Positions 62,894-64,000 of a stretch of DNA of 64,000 nucleotides are shown here, piece by piece; within the stretch, counting starts at the first letter, position 1; the number at the start of each line of letters is the position of its first letter. Below the pieces are notes generated by a model. That model was not told where the DNA came from. It did not search any database and saw nothing but the letters and a program-made list of their open reading frames with translations. Where the stretch lies: the NCBI RefSeq assembly GCF_039955095.1, contig NZ_CP154878.1, positions 1,860,001 through 1,924,000 of the forward strand, read 5' to 3'. Position numbers and translations under genes: made by a program. Source of the DNA: Limosilactobacillus sp. WILCCON 0051. GTDB lineage: Bacteria > Bacillota > Bacilli > Lactobacillales > Lactobacillaceae.

Positions 62894-62980
62894 ACTGCCA
62901 TAATTGTACATTTTCAAATTGCCATTTTTGTACAATTTTTAATTGCCCTTGACACTTGCTGCAAACAAGCTTTCTAATCC

Positions 62981-64000
62981 TTATTTTGCGTCATTTTTTT
63001 CCAAGCGATAAATCGTCATGAAGTAATCAACCATTGTTTTGACTACCGCATACAGTGGCACGCATAAAATCATCCCTAGTAACCCGGCGATATTGCCAGC
63101 GGCCAACAGTAAAATGATAATCGTCAATGGATGGATTTGCAGGCTCTTGCCAATAATATTTGGATAGATGATATTACCATCAATCTGTTGAACGACGATC
63201 ACTACCACAATAACCCAGATGATTTTCTGCGGATCAACTGCCAAAGCAACGATTAAAGCCGGTGCAATGCCAATATATGGCCCGATATAAGGAATGATAT
63301 TGGTGATCCCAGCTACCAGGCCTAAAACGATTGCCATTGGTTCGCCAATGATCAGATAGCCAATACAGGTACCAATTCCAACACAGATACATTCAATCAT
63401 CTGTCCAGAGATGTATGAAGAAAGCGTCTTATTCATCTGATGCAGCAGTTCCGTAACCTCTTTGGCATGCTTTTCAGAAAAGAATCGCTGAATGTTTGGT
63501 ACAAAGCGATCGCCATCTTTCAGCATATAAAAAAGCATGACTGGCACGGTTACGATCACGACCACTGCACTGGTAATCGTGCCGATGATTGAGCCAACGC
63601 TGCTGGTTAGACCCGCCAACAGCTTTTCAGCGTATTTGGTAATCTGCTTGTTGAATTGCTGATAATAGTCTGCCAGGTCGATCTTGCGAATCCATTCATG
63701 TTTTTGAGAAGCTTGCGCGAGCCAATGCTGCATGTCGTTGGTAGCACTTGGTAGCCAGTGAATCATTTGATTAAGTTCCTTGATCATTGGTGGAATTAAA
63801 ACTGCGAGACTACCAACAATCAGCAGCAAGAGTCCCAAGACGATCACTATGCTGGCGATCCCACGTTTCATCTGCCATTTGCCTAAGCGAATCTTCATTA
63901 ATAGGCGAAAGGCCGGACTCGTCATGTAATATAAAAAGATTGAAACGATCAGTGGTACAAAGATTACTGATATGAAGACGATGATGGGATGAAACAGAAA
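62981..64000 (-). CDS. AI-2E-family membrane protein (partial)
   Basis: The frame runs past the right edge of the window, so the N-terminus is missing; an internal ATG at 63925 is not the true start. At least 339 residues are present. The C-terminal region with LVAGITNIIPYIGPYIGIAP and VVVIVVQQIDGNIIYPNIIG is diagnostic of the AI-2E/YtqB-like (UPF0118) permease family. Members export small molecules or act as Na+/H+ antiporters; the AI-2 link is not general. IS21 sits 26 bp beyond its stop. Confidence 0.9.
   Translation of the reverse strand, partial: FLFHPIIVFISVIFVPLIVSIFLYYMTSPAFRLLMKIRLGKWQMKRGIASIVIVLGLLLLIVGSLAVLIPPMIKELNQMIHWLPSATNDMQHWLAQASQKHEWIRKIDLADYYQQFNKQITKYAEKLLAGLTSSVGSIIGTITSAVVVIVTVPVMLFYMLKDGDRFVPNIQRFFSEKHAKEVTELLHQMNKTLSSYISGQMIECICVGIGTCIGYLIIGEPMAIVLGLVAGITNIIPYIGPYIGIAPALIVALAVDPQKIIWVIVVVIVVQQIDGNIIYPNIIGKSLQIHPLTIIILLLAAGNIAGLLGMILCVPLYAVVKTMVDYFMTIYRLEKNDAK

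Larger units (their letters stand above)
58491..62954 (+). mobile_element. IS21-family element interrupted by IS66 copy B
   Basis: The left end TGTCGATGGCAG and right end (complement TGTCAAGGGCAA) match as imperfect terminal repeats with multiple inner GGCA-type repeats. The 5-bp target duplication CTTGC flanks it (58486-58490 and 62955-62959). Without the inserted IS66 and its duplicated target, the element would be about 2143 bp. It carries istA (split) and istB. Confidence 0.93.

Overview
The window looks like a chromosomal segment of a Lactobacillaceae species, probably Limosilactobacillus-like. The basis is a PepV dipeptidase, Apf-type LysM surface proteins, an SMK-box (SAM-III) leader on metK, a T-box leader, a CtsR operator, NrdR boxes and an argCJBD cluster. 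The species cannot be fixed from sequence alone. Much of the DNA has moderate GC, but about 38-41 kb and 51-57 kb are visibly AT-rich and look accessory or acquired.

Layout. 0-13 kb is mostly housekeeping: a ROK kinase, ApbE, MetK under an SMK riboswitch, a PerR-like regulator, a metal P-type ATPase/HMA protein/Dps-like operon, a CycA-like permease, VanZ, and PepV with a YfcC transporter. 14-21 kb holds Hsp20 (CtsR site) and argC-J-B-D. 21-31 kb holds a Cof-type HAD phosphatase, a PLD-nuclease/P-loop fusion, two Apf paralogues, a T-box-controlled opine-dehydrogenase-like/racemase pair and a thioesterase. 31-38 kb carries nrdD and a nrdG-sufC-sufD-sufB run behind paired NrdR boxes. 38-42 kb is an accessory island: an RloB/RloA-like TOPRIM/ATPase pair bracketed by a repeated terminator, and an ORC-like AAA ATPase behind an array of 10-bp-phased repeats. 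42-46 kb has RfbB, a lipoprotein and an LCP ligase. 46-51 kb is an IS graveyard with a C39/cell-wall-repeat protein. 51-58 kb has a possible HEPN protein and an AT-rich cell-surface glycosylation set downstream of prfC. 58.5-63 kb is an IS21 element interrupted by an IS66 element. The right edge cuts an AI-2E-family permease.

The most striking unexplained structure is a dispersed ~340-bp intergenic element present four times (8588-8928, 15836-16177, 28311-28653, 41695-42047). Each copy has a TTATGCA hairpin, four 39-bp palindromes with TTACCTAC/GTAGGTAA arms, a central GTTAGG/CCTAAC palindrome and two TTCACAAA boxes, in fixed order. Palindrome start-to-start distances are 73, 83 and 62 bp in every copy, except one copy in which 62 becomes 73. 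These are close to whole numbers of DNA turns. Each copy lies beside tandem repeats (degenerate for the first copy), which often abut gene 3' ends. No gene in the window explains the element.
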